Shown here in pieces: positions 19,317 through 29,183 of a stretch of 64,000 bases of DNA. Every line of letters starts with the position of its first letter. Positions within the stretch are counted from its first letter, which is position 1. The notes beneath the pieces were generated by a model. The model was not told the origin of the DNA. It worked only from the letters and a program-made list of their open reading frames with translations, and did not search any database. The position numbers were made by a program, and so were the translations under genes. The stretch is from JAGQOZ01 sp041399205 (lineage in GTDB: Bacteria > Planctomycetota > Planctomycetia > Pirellulales > Pirellulaceae): contig JAWKTK010000003.1 in the NCBI GenBank assembly GCA_041399205.1, positions 310,001 through 374,000 on the forward strand, in the 5' to 3' direction.

Positions 19317-21587
19317 ATGATTTGTTCGCGAATTCTTCGTTCTGTGTTTTTGTTGCCTTTGTCGCTCGTTAGCGTGTGCTGTTGCCTGACCGGCCAAGTG
19401 CGATCAGAAACGCCAACTACCGCATGGACGAAGGTAGACGTATCGTCCTTGCCGCCAGTGCCTTCGCCAATTCAAGAAGATTGGCTGGTTCATTCGCCGG
19501 ACCGCAAATCGAACTTGTTTCGCAGCGAACACAATGAACTGGTGATGGACAACGGATTGATTCGGCGGTCGTTTCTGTTCGAACCAAATCTGGCCTGTGT
19601 CGGACTCGATCAACTCCAAACGGGCGGATCATTTATACGCAGCATCCGACCGGAATGTCGAATCGGCATCGACGGTAGTTCGTACAATGTCGGTGGGCTC
19701 AACGGGCAACCGGTGGACAACTTCTTGCGGCCGCAGTGGTATTCGCAACTGGAAAGCAATCCGGACGCCTTTCAGCTGCAAGATGTTCATGTGCGGCCCC
19801 TACAGGCTCGATTTCCTTGGAAAGCTCGCACAACATGGATGGCCAATCCAGTCGCCTGGCCACCCGCGGGGATTGAAGTCCGGTTCGACTTTGCGGCCCC
19901 GGCTGCGGCCAAAGCGATTCGCAACGTCCAGGTTTCGGTGCATTACGAGCTGTATGACGGGCTGCCCTTGATTTGCAAATGGTTGACCATCACCAATGCC
20001 AGCGGCCGTAAGATTCGAGTCAATCATTTCACCAGTGAAATTCTGGCTTGCGTAGAAGCATCCAGCCAGGTGGAAGACTTGGCGGAGCCGCTGTATCCCA
20101 ATCTGCATGTTGAAACCGACTTTACCAGTTGCAGCATGCACGGTGCCAGTGCTCAACGAGATTCTGTGTATTGGCTGCTCGATCCCAGCTACCAGACGCA
20201 AGTCAATTACCGTTTGGAATCAAAGTGTTTGTTGGAATGCCGTCCGCCGCAGGGACCAGAAGTCGACGTCATGGATGGTGACACGTTTGTGTCATTTCGA
20301 ACCTGGATTCTGGCGAATGAAAACCGAAATGAAGACCGGCAGTCTTTGGCGTTGGGACGAATGTACAAGACCATCGCGCCGTGGGTCACGGAAAATCCTT
20401 TGATTCATCATGTTCGCAGTGCGAACCCCGACGCCGTCCGGCTGGCCATTGACCAATCGGCCGAAGTCGGCTTTGAGCTGGTGATCATGACGTTTGGCAG
20501 TGGTTTCCAGATTGAAAACGAATCGCCGGAATATCTGGCTCAGATCAAAGAATTGGCGGACTACGCGCACGGCAAAGGAGTGGCGTTGGGCGGTTATTCG
20601 CTGTTGGCCAGTCGATCCATCGACGCTCAGAACGATGTTATCAATCCAGAAACGGGAAAGCCCGGCGGGTTCGCTCGCTTCGGCAATAGCCCCTGCCTGG
20701 AAAGCGAATGGGGCCAGGATTACTTTCGCAAACTCTATCAGTTCTATGAAAAAACGGGCTGCGATGTGCTGGAGCACGACGGTTCGTATCCGGGAGACGC
20801 CTGTGCGTCACATGACCATCCTGGTCACGTCGGCTACGAAGATTCTCGTTGGCGACAGTGGCAAACCATCAGCCAGTTTTATCAATGGTGTCGAGGCCGA
20901 GGCATCTATTTGAACGTGCCGGATTGGTATTTTCTGCATGGCTCCAGCAAGAACGGAATGGGTTATCGTGAAACCAACTGGTCTTTGCCGCGAGACTATC
21001 AGGAGATCATCGAACGACAGAACATTCACGATGGCACTCGATTCAAGCTGCCTACCATGGGTTGGATGTTTGTGCCGTTGACCGAGTATCACGGTGGAGG
21101 TGCGGCGGCCACAATCGAACCACTGCACGAACATTTGGACCACTACGAACGCCGTTTACAGAATTTGTTAGGAGCGGGCGTGCAAGCCTGTTTCCGAGGT
21201 CCGCGTATTTACGACACCGAAGAAACCAAACAAATGGTCAAACGTTGGGTCGATTTCTACAAGCAGCGTCGAGCGATCCTGGATAGTAGTTTGCTGCCGT
21301 TGCGCCGAGCGGACGGGCGAGACTGGGACGGCTGGCTGCATGTGAATCCGTCGCTGGAAACACCGGCGCTGGCCATGATCTACAATCCGTTGGATCGGGA
21401 AATCGAACGGGAAATCCGCATTCCGTTGTACTATGCGGGGCTCAGCGAAATGGCCAGCGTACGCATCGCCGATGGTGCTCGGCAGAAGCTACCTTTGGAT
21501 CGCAACGAAACTGTTCGAATGAAGGTTTCCCTGCCGGCGAAGAGTGCCATTTGGATCGAATTTTCTGCTGCCGCGCCGAGCAAGTAG
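19317..21587 (+). CDS. Secreted glycoside hydrolase-like protein (GH36/clan D type)
   Basis: A 756-residue protein with a signal peptide (SVFLLPLSLVSVCCCLTG). Residues 60-340 form a beta-rich domain of the type found before the barrel in alpha-galactosidases. Residues 390-650 look like a TIM barrel with VGFELVIMTFGSGF, GVALGGYSLLAS, CDVLEHDGSYPGDACASH (Asp in DVLEHDG is a candidate nucleophile), YLNVPDWYF and a C-terminal beta domain. The resemblance to GH36 melibiases is partial, so the substrate is a guess. It lies 131 bases after the ABC exporter genes and converges on a hexose-6-phosphate mutarotase, which fits carbohydrate use. Confidence 0.65.
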   Translation: MICSRILRSVFLLPLSLVSVCCCLTGQVRSETPTTAWTKVDVSSLPPVPSPIQEDWLVHSPDRKSNLFRSEHNELVMDNGLIRRSFLFEPNLACVGLDQLQTGGSFIRSIRPECRIGIDGSSYNVGGLNGQPVDNFLRPQWYSQLESNPDAFQLQDVHVRPLQARFPWKARTTWMANPVAWPPAGIEVRFDFAAPAAAKAIRNVQVSVHYELYDGLPLICKWLTITNASGRKIRVNHFTSEILACVEASSQVEDLAEPLYPNLHVETDFTSCSMHGASAQRDSVYWLLDPSYQTQVNYRLESKCLLECRPPQGPEVDVMDGDTFVSFRTWILANENRNEDRQSLALGRMYKTIAPWVTENPLIHHVRSANPDAVRLAIDQSAEVGFELVIMTFGSGFQIENESPEYLAQIKELADYAHGKGVALGGYSLLASRSIDAQNDVINPETGKPGGFARFGNSPCLESEWGQDYFRKLYQFYEKTGCDVLEHDGSYPGDACASHDHPGHVGYEDSRWRQWQTISQFYQWCRGRGIYLNVPDWYFLHGSSKNGMGYRETNWSLPRDYQEIIERQNIHDGTRFKLPTMGWMFVPLTEYHGGGAAATIEPLHEHLDHYERRLQNLLGAGVQACFRGPRIYDTEETKQMVKRWVDFYKQRRAILDSSLLPLRRADGRDWDGWLHVNPSLETPALAMIYNPLDREIEREIRIPLYYAGLSEMASVRIADGARQKLPLDRNETVRMKVSLPAKSAIWIEFSAAAPSK

Positions 21588-21664
21588 CCGGGTAACCGGC
21601 GAGCCCCGGTGACGGGCAGCAACGGTTGGGTTGGCAATTAGAATGGCCGCCGTTTGGCATAACC

Positions 21665-22532
21665 TCATATGTGGCTAACAGCGTGCGTTGTGCCGATGGT
21701 ATGAGATTCGTCGGGCGGCAGCTCGATTCGATTCTGGCGAATCGCCGCCGTTTCGATACAACACATATGAGGCCACTCGTTGTCTCCAAAATCGCTCATC
21801 CGCTGCGACTTTTCGATCCACGGATTCCACACCACGGTTGATGGCGAACCAAACTTTTCGATCTGAATGCGACGGCCCCAACCGGAATCGACAATTTGAA
21901 TGGCGTCGGTCGTATCATAGTAGATTCGATCTGTTTCTTGCGTGAAGCGAATCGGCTGTTCAGTCGGTGGATACATGGTGCCGCTAAGCTGATCCAGGAA
22001 CCTCGCTTTCTGTAAACCTAACACTTCAACTTGTTTGATGTGCGAAAGCGAAAAATAGCTGTGCAGCGCTGCTTCAAACGTTTGCGTCTGATCTGAGGTA
22101 TTGGTGACGGTCAGTCGAATCTTCAGTGCCGTGCCAAATTCCACTTCGTACAAGAGACGAAACGGCGGCAACGCCAGACCAAAGGTAAACGCCACGCTTT
22201 GGTGATCTTCGGCCAACTGGACGTTCTGGAGCTCCCACAGTGAAATTCGAGCGGTCCCGTGGGCGGGTGCTTGTGGATCGCTTTGGTTCGCAGCGAACCA
22301 AGAGAAGCAAATCGGCTTGCGCCACCTCGAATAGGTCGATCCGGCGCGAACGCAGACGATTGACTTGTAGCAACACGTCACGTTCGTTAACGGGACGATA
22401 CGATGCGACATGGGCTCCGTGTAAAAATATTCGACCGGTACAGACGTCCGTGGTGATCTCACATGCGTTCAAATCACCAAACTTCACAAATTGAATCCTG
22501 TTAGGAACTTGAAACCGGTCCCAGTACTTCAT
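21665..22532 (-). CDS. D-hexose-6-phosphate mutarotase (YeaD-like aldose epimerase), two frameshifts
   Basis: Interconverts the anomers of hexose 6-phosphates. The product is about 289 residues when repaired. Pieces in order: CTGRIFLHGAHVASYRPV in the first frame, SAFAPDRPIRGGAS in a second, then PICFSWFAANQSDPQAPAHG (catalytic His region), YSFLS-like FEAALHSYFSLSHI, VVWNPWIEKS and CCIETAAI in the third. Two single bases are missing, one between 22,355 and 22,356 and one in the GG at 22,314-22,315 (plus strand). The start MKYWDRFQVP at 22532 is downstream of a weak purine stretch (ACAGGCAAAGGA). It probably serves sugar metabolism together with the neighbouring glycosidase. Confidence 0.8.
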
Positions 22533-22683
22533 TTCGAATCCTTTGCCTGTTGTTAAGGAAATGAATTTACAAATTCCTCAGAATCACCTAATTGACAAAC
22601 TGAATTAGCATGCGAAAATCCCCAGCGTCGCACATGGGGTGCGATAACAAGATTAACATGTTTGACACAATGAGGTGCCGCTA

Positions 22684-23436
22684 ATGACTACGACAAAAAT
22701 TCGAAACACTCTTGCCAAGGTTGTTTGCCTTTGCTGTTTCTTGGGTCTGACTCTGCAGGCCAATGCCGCGTCCATTCTGATTGACGACTTTGTAACCACG
22801 CAGTCCATCACGGCCACTGCTTCTTCTCCAACTGCATTTTCATCCGTAGCTGCTGCGGAAGCGTTAGGCGGAGAACGAGACATGGAGTTGCAATTGACCG
22901 GAGGTTTCACAAGTTTAACACTCAGCGCCAACCCGTTTGGCGGAGAACTATTGGTACATGATTCTGGTGCTACGGTAACCGGCTCGTCCGTCACGGTTTG
23001 GGACGGTCTGGATAACGCGGCAGCCATTGACTACACCGGACTGGGTGGCGTGGATCTGGCGACGGGCCAAGATTCGTTCCTACTGACCGGCGTGGTGGCT
23101 GACTTGACCGGCTCCATTTCATTGACTGTTTACGATGCATCGGACGCCACGGGCGGAACATCGTCAACTGCTTCCGTTTCGCTGCCGGGTGGCATTCTAG
23201 CTCCGACCGACATGATGCTACCGTACGCCAGCTTTACCACTTTCGGCTCGAACGGTGCTGCCGACTTCAGTAATGTCGGTGCTTTGAAGCTGGAGATTTC
23301 GAACACAACGTCTGGAAGCCTAGACGTCATCATCGGTTCTGTGTCGGCCGTCCCCGAACCCAACTCCGCTGTCCTGTTCCTAGCGGCTGCCGGACTGATG
23401 ATCGGCCGCATTCGACGCCGCGTGTCGGTTCGCTAA
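22684..23436 (+). CDS. PEP-CTERM sorting domain protein
   Basis: A 250-residue exported protein: signal peptide (KVVCLCCFLGLTLQANAAS), a Gly/Thr/Ser-rich beta-type domain, and a C-terminal VPEPNSAVLFLAAAGLMIG followed by RIRRRVSVR. The VPEP motif, hydrophobic helix and basic tail are the PEP-CTERM signal, read by exosortase (EpsH) and linked to surface or exopolysaccharide attachment. ATG at 22684 has GAGGTG 7 bases upstream. Function of the main domain is not recognised. It lies alone between two convergent or divergent neighbours. Confidence 0.88.
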   Translation: MTTTKIRNTLAKVVCLCCFLGLTLQANAASILIDDFVTTQSITATASSPTAFSSVAAAEALGGERDMELQLTGGFTSLTLSANPFGGELLVHDSGATVTGSSVTVWDGLDNAAAIDYTGLGGVDLATGQDSFLLTGVVADLTGSISLTVYDASDATGGTSSTASVSLPGGILAPTDMMLPYASFTTFGSNGAADFSNVGALKLEISNTTSGSLDVIIGSVSAVPEPNSAVLFLAAAGLMIGRIRRRVSVR

Positions 23437-23452
23437 ACACGTCGCGACGTGT
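23437..23452. other. Perfect 16-base palindrome after the PEP-CTERM gene
   Basis: ACACGTCGCGACGTGT begins at the first base after the TAA stop codon. It is a perfect dyad with no loop and no following T-run, so it may be a protein site or a cruciform rather than a terminator. Confidence 0.4.
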
Positions 23453-23516
23453 CGGCGGTCAGTTTCATCCGTAGTGGATGAGGTTACGAATCCTTATTTG
23501 CTTTGACACCTCTAGG

Positions 23517-23535
23517 ACTCGTCACCTCGTCCACT
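23517..23535. repeat. Solo ACTCGTCACCTCG repeat unit
   Basis: AGGACTCGTCACCTCGTCCACTAC matches module A of the array at 13 kb, 10 kb away, which shows that this unit is dispersed and not confined to the array. Confidence 0.7.
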
Positions 23536-23592
23536 ACCTGGGCAGATTAGGTTGAAAACCATCTGCCGATTGCCTTCCGCGTCAGCCATTGT

Positions 23593-23622
23593 CGCTCCGC
23601 CAAAGTTGGAACTGGCGGAGCG
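23593..23622. terminator. Hairpin between convergent genes
   Basis: CGCTCCGCCA (23593-23602) and TGGCGGAGCG (23613-23622) form a perfect 10-bp GC-rich stem with a 10-base loop between the plus-strand PEP-CTERM gene and the minus-strand DUF1501 gene. The position suits a bidirectional terminator, but no T-run follows on either strand. Confidence 0.45.
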
Positions 23623-23649
23623 TCGCAGAAACGTCTCGGTCGCAATTGC

Positions 23650-25142
23650 TTAGGCCAGGATTTCCTGAACCACTCGAAGGTTCGACGCCGGTCAGTCGAA
23701 AATCGAGACCTTGGTAACTTGAACGGAAAGCTGTTCTACATGGTTCAAACCCAGCTGGTGCAAGATAGTAGCGTGTAGGTCATGCGTGGACTGGTTCGGT
23801 GATGGGGCCAAAGCCAAATTCGTCCGTTTCACCGAACACCATTCCCGGCTTGAACCCGCCACCTGCCAGCCACATCGTGAAGGCATCAATGTGATGATTA
23901 CGGCCCGTGGTTTCGCGGACTTCGCCCATCGGCGTACGACCAAATTCGCCGCCCCAGATCACAATGGTATCTTCCAATAGTCCTCGGCGCTTCAAATCCA
24001 TCACCAACGCGGCGGACGGTTGATCAATTTCGTGACAAATGTCCGGCAGATGCTTTTCCAAATTTTCAGACGGGCCGCCGTGATGGTCCCAATTGGTGTG
24101 ATAAAGCTGGACAAACCGCACGCCTCGTTCAATCAAACGTCGGGCCAACAGGCAATTCCGAGCGTAGCTGGATTCGTTGGCGTCTTTGATGCCGTACAGA
24201 TCCAACGTCTCTTGGGTTTCGCCGGCGGCGTATCCATTAATTCGGGCGCGGCGGTTTGCATTTTGTAGGCTAGTTCATAGGCGTTGATGCGAGTGGCAAT
24301 TTCCTGGTCGCCGGTTTCGACCAAGCGTTTCAGATTCAGTTGGCGAACCGCATCCACCACTTGCCGCTGCTGTGCTTCGGTGGCAATCTGCGGCGTTGAA
24401 AGATTCAAAATGGGATCGCCTTGATTGCGAAGCGGCACGCCTTGATACGTTGTGGGCAAAATCCCGCTGCTCCACAAAACCGCTCCGCCACGAGGTCCTC
24501 GCGGACCACTCTGTAATACCACAAAACCAGGCAGATCATTGCATTCGCTTCCCAGGCCGTATGTAATCCACGCGCCCATACTGGGTCGACCAAAAAGGCC
24601 GCTGCCGGTGTTCATAAAGAATTTGGCAGGCGCGTGATTGAACAGATCTGTTTTACAGGTTTCACTAAAGTCAATTCGTCAATGATGTTGGCGGCGTGTG
24701 GCAATAAGTCGCTGACCCAAGTGCCGTTTTCGCCGTACTGCTGAAAGGAACGCTTCGTCCCCAAGAGATCATTGCGATGACTGCTGTCCATAAACGCAAA
24801 CCGCTTCCCTTCCACAAAACTGGCGGGAATAGGCTGGCCGCTGCGTTTGGTCAGCTCCGGCTTGTATTCAAACGTTTCCAGTTGAGACGGACCGCCGGCC
24901 ATGAACAGAAAAATCACGTTCTTGGCTTTGGCCGGAAAATGTGGCTGCTTGGGCGTCAGCGGATTGGCGGCCGCTGTCACGGACTGGTTCATCAGCGAAG
25001 CCAGAGCCATCGAACCGACGCCGATGCCACAGCGGCTGAAAAAATGGCGTCGAGTTTCTGCGTGCAGTGGATCGAGTTTCAAGTTTGGCGAAACAGGACC
25101 ACTCGCATTTCCGTTGGAACGTTCTGTTCGGCGAATAGACAT
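23650..25142 (-). pseudogene. DUF1501 (sulfatase-like) protein, at least five frameshifts
   Basis: DUF1501 proteins are exported, alkaline-phosphatase-fold proteins abundant in planctomycetes and often paired with DUF1549/cytochrome-like partners, which are absent here. The N-terminus has a twin-arginine-like signal (ETRRHFFSRCGIGVGSMALA). Family pieces: KNVIFLFMAGGPSQLETFEY, FMNTGSGLFGRPSMGAW, LERGVRFVQLYH-like RGVRFVQLYHTNWDHHGG, IVIWGGEFGRTPMGE and the C-terminal HDLHATILHQLGL and YQGLDFRLTGVEPS, ending VVQEILA with stop at 23650. Breaks lie at the T-run 24651-24654 (one A missing on the coding strand), near 24,232, near 23,785, around 23,725 and near 23,675. It is the most damaged gene in the window; error and real decay are both possible. 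Confidence 0.75.
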
Positions 25143-25261
25143 ACTGCTGCTTTGGGACTGAAGTGAAGTGTCGAAGAATGTGGTTCAATCGCTTCTTGGC
25201 ATTTGAAAATCCAGCAGACTTGCGTCCGGCGGTGGAGCTGATCTGATGGCGGAATTACGAA

Positions 25262-26554
25262 TCAGCGTGACCCAATTGTAATGCAAATTCGCCACACACT
25301 GGCGACTTCTGATTCCGCCGATCGCTTTTTTTCAACTCGCATTTCCACGATCGCTCGTGCAGCCAAGGCCACTAATACCGTCGCCGCCACAATCAAACCG
25401 TTGCGAAGTTTACCCGTGGATGACGTCGCCGCTGCCAGCACTCCGGCCAGCGAAGTCAAGATTCCAACGTTCAGAATTCCCAACGCGCCGGGAAAAAATC
25501 GTTTGCGAAACCCACCGTCGCCTCGCAGTTCATTTAACGCCACCGCCAAGATCACCAGTGCACCAACAACCGACCCTTCAAAGATATCGGGCTGGCTTTT
25601 GAACAACTTTGCTACGGAATCAATGACCAGTCGCAGGAAGACGGTTCCCAAGATGACACCGGCAATTGTGCCTACACCGCCCGTCAAACTGCAACCGCCA
25701 ACCACGGCGGCCGCAATGGCGTTTAGTTCGTAACCCATGCCGTCACTGGCAGGGCTGGACGTCGTGATATAACAAGCGTACAGAATGCCGGAGATAGCTG
25801 CCGTAACACTGGAAATACAGTAGGCCAACCACTTCAAGCGTTCGGTCCGAATACCGCTTAACCGAGCAGCCTCTTCATTGCCACCCATCGCGTACAAGTG
25901 ACGACCGATGGTGGTTTTGCTCAGCAAGATCCAAGTGGCCAAACACAAGACCAGCCAAATCACGCACGTGATCCACCAGTTTTCTCGAGCGACCGAAGTC
26001 AGCAATTCATCGGCAATGCCAATCGTTTCTTGTCGCTGATTGTATTGTAGCTGAGTGATATCCTGGACCAGCAAACGAGCGAGACTGCGGAGCCCAACCA
26101 GCGAAGCCAACGTGGCGACAAACGGCGGCAAGCGAATGACCGTAATCAACCACGCATGGAAACTGCCAATCAGTAGCGCCACGGCCAGCGTGCCCAGCGT
26201 AGCCAACGCCACAATCCACAACGCAATATTGTCCGTATTGGGCCAGCCTGTTGATTCTTCGTTGGGAACAAGCGAAATCAGAAATCCGAAGAACAGCATG
26301 CCGCTAAAGGCGATCACCGAACCGGCCGACAAATCGATGCCGCCCGAAATAATCACCACCGCCGCGCCCAAAGCAAAGATGCCCACCAACGCGGATTCTC
26401 TCGCGATGATCCGTCCGGTATCGGCGAGCCCGGCGGACGAATGATACGCGTCACTGAAGGCGGCGGTCACGCCCGCAACGACTAAAATGGCGATCAATAA
26501 GCCGCATTCGTTGCGGTATTTGCGCAGGAGTTCCGACACGTTGGTACTTTCCAA
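25262..26554 (-). CDS. Sugar ABC importer permease (RbsC type)
   Basis: A 430-residue membrane subunit with about ten helices. Family text includes GAAVVIISGGIDLSAGSVIAF near residue 70, LPPFVATLASLVGLRSLARL near 140, RHLYAMGGNEEAARLSGI (the ATPase-contact EAA-like loop) near 220 and NAIAAAVVGGCSLTGGVGTI near 280. It is longer than the usual 320-350 residues, with an insertion at 90-110 and two extra C-terminal helices (LAGVLAAATSS, LIVAATVLVALAARAIV). Its start lies 3 bases after the binding-protein gene, so the pair is one operon. The ATPase partner is probably the RbsA-like protein at 13.8 kb. Confidence 0.9.
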   Translation of the reverse strand: MESTNVSELLRKYRNECGLLIAILVVAGVTAAFSDAYHSSAGLADTGRIIARESALVGIFALGAAVVIISGGIDLSAGSVIAFSGMLFFGFLISLVPNEESTGWPNTDNIALWIVALATLGTLAVALLIGSFHAWLITVIRLPPFVATLASLVGLRSLARLLVQDITQLQYNQRQETIGIADELLTSVARENWWITCVIWLVLCLATWILLSKTTIGRHLYAMGGNEEAARLSGIRTERLKWLAYCISSVTAAISGILYACYITTSSPASDGMGYELNAIAAAVVGGCSLTGGVGTIAGVILGTVFLRLVIDSVAKLFKSQPDIFEGSVVGALVILAVALNELRGDGGFRKRFFPGALGILNVGILTSLAGVLAAATSSTGKLRNGLIVAATVLVALAARAIVEMRVEKKRSAESEVASVWRICITIGSR

Positions 26555-26557
26555 AGA

Positions 26558-27661
26558 CTACGAACTAACCAGACCACGTTCTTCCAACCATTTCACAAAT
26601 TCGGAATAGGTGAAGAAAATAGTGGATTCGTCAAACAGTTCCTTCGTTAGCGGAGAATCGGTGTCCGGCGCGACGACTCGCAATTCGGTTCGATACAAAT
26701 CCTTGGTCCCTTCCTTGGCGTATTCCGGAAACATGGTGCCAATCACATCTTGATTGTCTTCCAGCAAAGCATGCATCAGCTTCACACCATCAAAGCCCAT
26801 CTGGTACGGGTTCTGGACCACCATCACGTCCACGTTGCCGTTGCCCAACGCGTCAATACTTTGCTGCGCTGCATCAAAGCAGACTACCTTGGTTGTGTCG
26901 CGGATTCCTCGATCTCGAACCACCGACACAATCTGCGGCGTGTTGTAAGCCCAAATGCCCACCAACATGTTACATTCGGGATGTTGGTTCAGGGCCACTT
27001 CCACGTTGCCTCGAGCTTTAGGACGATCACCAGCATCCGATAGGCGAGTCAATTCGTTAAACGCTTCACCGGCCCCTTCTTTGAAACCGCTCATGCGTTC
27101 CACGGCATTGGCCACGCCCAAGTCACCCACAAAGAAGGCGAAGTTCGCGCCATCCGGTGCAATCGCCTTGGCCGCTCGACCTAACTCTCGTCCACCAATC
27201 ACATTGTCGGTGCCCAGATAGGCGAAGCGAGCGTCTCGATATTTATCACGTTGAATGTCACTATCAATGGTGATGACCTTGACGCCCTTTTTTTGCAGGG
27301 CCTGCATTTCGGCCACCAGATTGCGGTTGTCGGGATCAAAGACGGAGATTCCGACGGCTGCCACGTCGGAAGACAAACCATACTGTTTCAGCATGTCAAT
27401 CTGTCGTTTGGCCGTAAAGTTGCCTCGTTGGAAATCAACTTTGTAACCTTTGTCGGCCAAGGCCAATTCGATTTCTGCGGCCTTCGCACTGGCTTCACAT
27501 GTGTCCCAAAAAGGATCGGGCCCGTTCGTCAAAATGACAATGCGTTTTACTCCGCCACTGCCACTGCTTGTACCATCCCCTGAACCATTGCATCCGCAAA
27601 GCAATCCAAGGATGACAACAAGCGAACCAAACCGAACAAGATCACGAAAGCGTAGGACCAT
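26558..27661 (-). CDS. Sugar ABC importer substrate-binding lipoprotein (RbsB type)
   Basis: A 367-residue exported lipoprotein: signal sequence with lipobox VVILGLLCGC (Cys at about 24) and a Gly/Ser linker. The periplasmic-binding-protein type I fold opens with KRIVILTNGPDPFWDTCEASAKAAE. Further family text is VAAVGISVFDPDNRN, VKVITIDSDI, YLGTDNVIGGRELGRAAK and MVVQNPYQMGFDGVKLMHAL. The ligand is probably a monosaccharide such as ribose or a related sugar. It is the first gene of the pair with the permease. Confidence 0.9.
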   Translation of the reverse strand: MVLRFRDLVRFGSLVVILGLLCGCNGSGDGTSSGSGGVKRIVILTNGPDPFWDTCEASAKAAEIELALADKGYKVDFQRGNFTAKRQIDMLKQYGLSSDVAAVGISVFDPDNRNLVAEMQALQKKGVKVITIDSDIQRDKYRDARFAYLGTDNVIGGRELGRAAKAIAPDGANFAFFVGDLGVANAVERMSGFKEGAGEAFNELTRLSDAGDRPKARGNVEVALNQHPECNMLVGIWAYNTPQIVSVVRDRGIRDTTKVVCFDAAQQSIDALGNGNVDVMVVQNPYQMGFDGVKLMHALLEDNQDVIGTMFPEYAKEGTKDLYRTELRVVAPDTDSPLTKELFDESTIFFTYSEFVKWLEERGLVSS

Positions 27662-27855
27662 CTGGGTATTCCTTGCTTTAGAGGCACAGGCGAAAGGCTA
27701 CCCGCCCAAAGGAGATAAACGAAAAACGATTTTAAATGGCCGTCGTCGCACAAGCAAGGCTAGTCGCATCAAGCGACACGAGTTCACGGCAGTTCACCGC
27801 ACTCGGCAAAAGCGGCCATTGAGGCTCTGTACGAGCGAAAATTCCGTAAGGACGT

Positions 27856-28920
27856 TCAGCTGGATTTTCCGCTGGCGGTTGGCTTGGTTCGTTTGGTCAT
27901 CATTAGCAGTCCCATTACCGTCAGCACAATCCCGGCGCCCAACGTGGTAGAAGCGGGTTCGCCAAAAATGACGATTCCGGCCATAGCCGCCATGGCTGTT
28001 TGCGATGCGTTTAGCGCATTCACAAAGAAGACAGACGAAATCTGTAACGCTTTGGTCAACGTGATGAAGGCCAAGTAGTTGAAAATGCCGGCCCCTGCCA
28101 TGTAAGCGTAATCCCAGCTACTGGCCGTCACAATCGGTGCAACTCCGCAGCGAACCAGCGTCAACAAAAACAGACTGATCAAACCGGCCACGCCTACCGT
28201 GGCCACTACCGTCGATGGAAGCGCACCGTGCCGAGTCGCAAAGCGGATGGTCAGGCTCAGACAGCAATACGCGAATCCCGCGAATCCCGCGGCCGACACA
28301 CCGAGGACCGTATTCCAACGATTCGCCGCCGTTGGTGGTTCGATTACGGACGATGCATGTTCGGCAGAACCTATCGCGGGCGAAGTGTTTGCCAGCGAAC
28401 GGGCTGATTCGATTGCTCGGTTCGCGTCGTCCGCGCCCCAGCCCAGCACGAACATCGCCACAATCAGCACCAATCCCGCAAAGGCCATTTGTGCGGAAAT
28501 GGTGTCACCCAACAGCCAGCGTCCTAACACCGCGCTCACTACAATCATGGTGCCCAACGTCAACGGTACGTCGAGTGCGATGCCGATTTTGCCAAGCGCG
28601 TATTGAAAGCTAATGTTGCCGCCCAACTGGCCAAGCAAGGCAATGGCGACCACTAATAGCAACAATCGCAGAGATGGAAACAGGATATGGCCTTTCCAGC
28701 GTCGCCAAGCTACCCATGGCCCGGCCAGTAACACCGTGGGCATCGATTTGATGCACGAAACCCAGATGGGATCGATATGGGTGACGCTGCGCAAACAGAC
28801 GTTCGCCGCTGTGTAACCCACCGCAGAGATCAGTCCAAAGGCAACCGCCGCAATCACAGTCGAGCGGGCCGACGTGTCGTGTTCTTGATCTGCGGAAACG
28901 GATGTTTTGGAGTTTTTCAT
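27856..28920 (-). CDS. DMT superfamily transporter with two EamA domains
   Basis: A 354-residue protein with ten predicted helices in two EamA repeats (about 22-165 and 212-345), separated by a soluble Ala/Ser-rich linker (residues 166-205). Typical text: AFGLISAVGYTAANVCLR, PLTLGTMIVVSAVLGRWLL and, in the second repeat, ASQTAMAAMAGIVIFGEPAS. Such proteins export metabolites or amino acids; the substrate is unknown. ATG at 28920 is the first codon of the conserved region plus a 20-residue cytosolic tail. Confidence 0.88.
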   Translation of the reverse strand: MKNSKTSVSADQEHDTSARSTVIAAVAFGLISAVGYTAANVCLRSVTHIDPIWVSCIKSMPTVLLAGPWVAWRRWKGHILFPSLRLLLLVVAIALLGQLGGNISFQYALGKIGIALDVPLTLGTMIVVSAVLGRWLLGDTISAQMAFAGLVLIVAMFVLGWGADDANRAIESARSLANTSPAIGSAEHASSVIEPPTAANRWNTVLGVSAAGFAGFAYCCLSLTIRFATRHGALPSTVVATVGVAGLISLFLLTLVRCGVAPIVTASSWDYAYMAGAGIFNYLAFITLTKALQISSVFFVNALNASQTAMAAMAGIVIFGEPASTTLGAGIVLTVMGLLMMTKRTKPTASGKSS

Positions 28921-29023
28921 TTTCTTGGGCCGGATGCAAATAGCCCAACGCGTTCGCGAGGCGAATCGTAGCCCGTTGTGTGAGTTTTTAAGTTGCGCAT
29001 TCCCGTTTTCCGGCAGGGTTTCC

Positions 29024-29160
29024 TAGCCCGAAGCGTCAGCGAGGGACTGCAGAAACGCTCCATTTTCCCCTCACTTACGTTTCGGGCTATGACAAACGTG
29101 CCTCACTTACGTTTCGGGCTAGGAAAAATGTGCCTCACTTACGTTCTGACGTTTCGGGCA
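29024..29160. repeat. Cluster of TAGCCCGAAGCG/CCTCACTTACG repeats
   Basis: One unit TAGCCCGAAGCGTCAGCGAGG (29024-29044) is followed by three related units in the opposite orientation: CCTCACTTACGTTTCGGGCTA at 29069-29089 and 29101-29121 and a longer variant at 29133-29160. The first and the others are inverted relative to each other, so the RNA could fold into alternative stems. The unit belongs to a dispersed family typical of planctomycete intergenic DNA. It sits between the divergent-side ends of the DMT and PhyH genes. Confidence 0.75.
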
Positions 29161-29183
29161 ATGAAGGAAAAGCCTAAAGTGGT

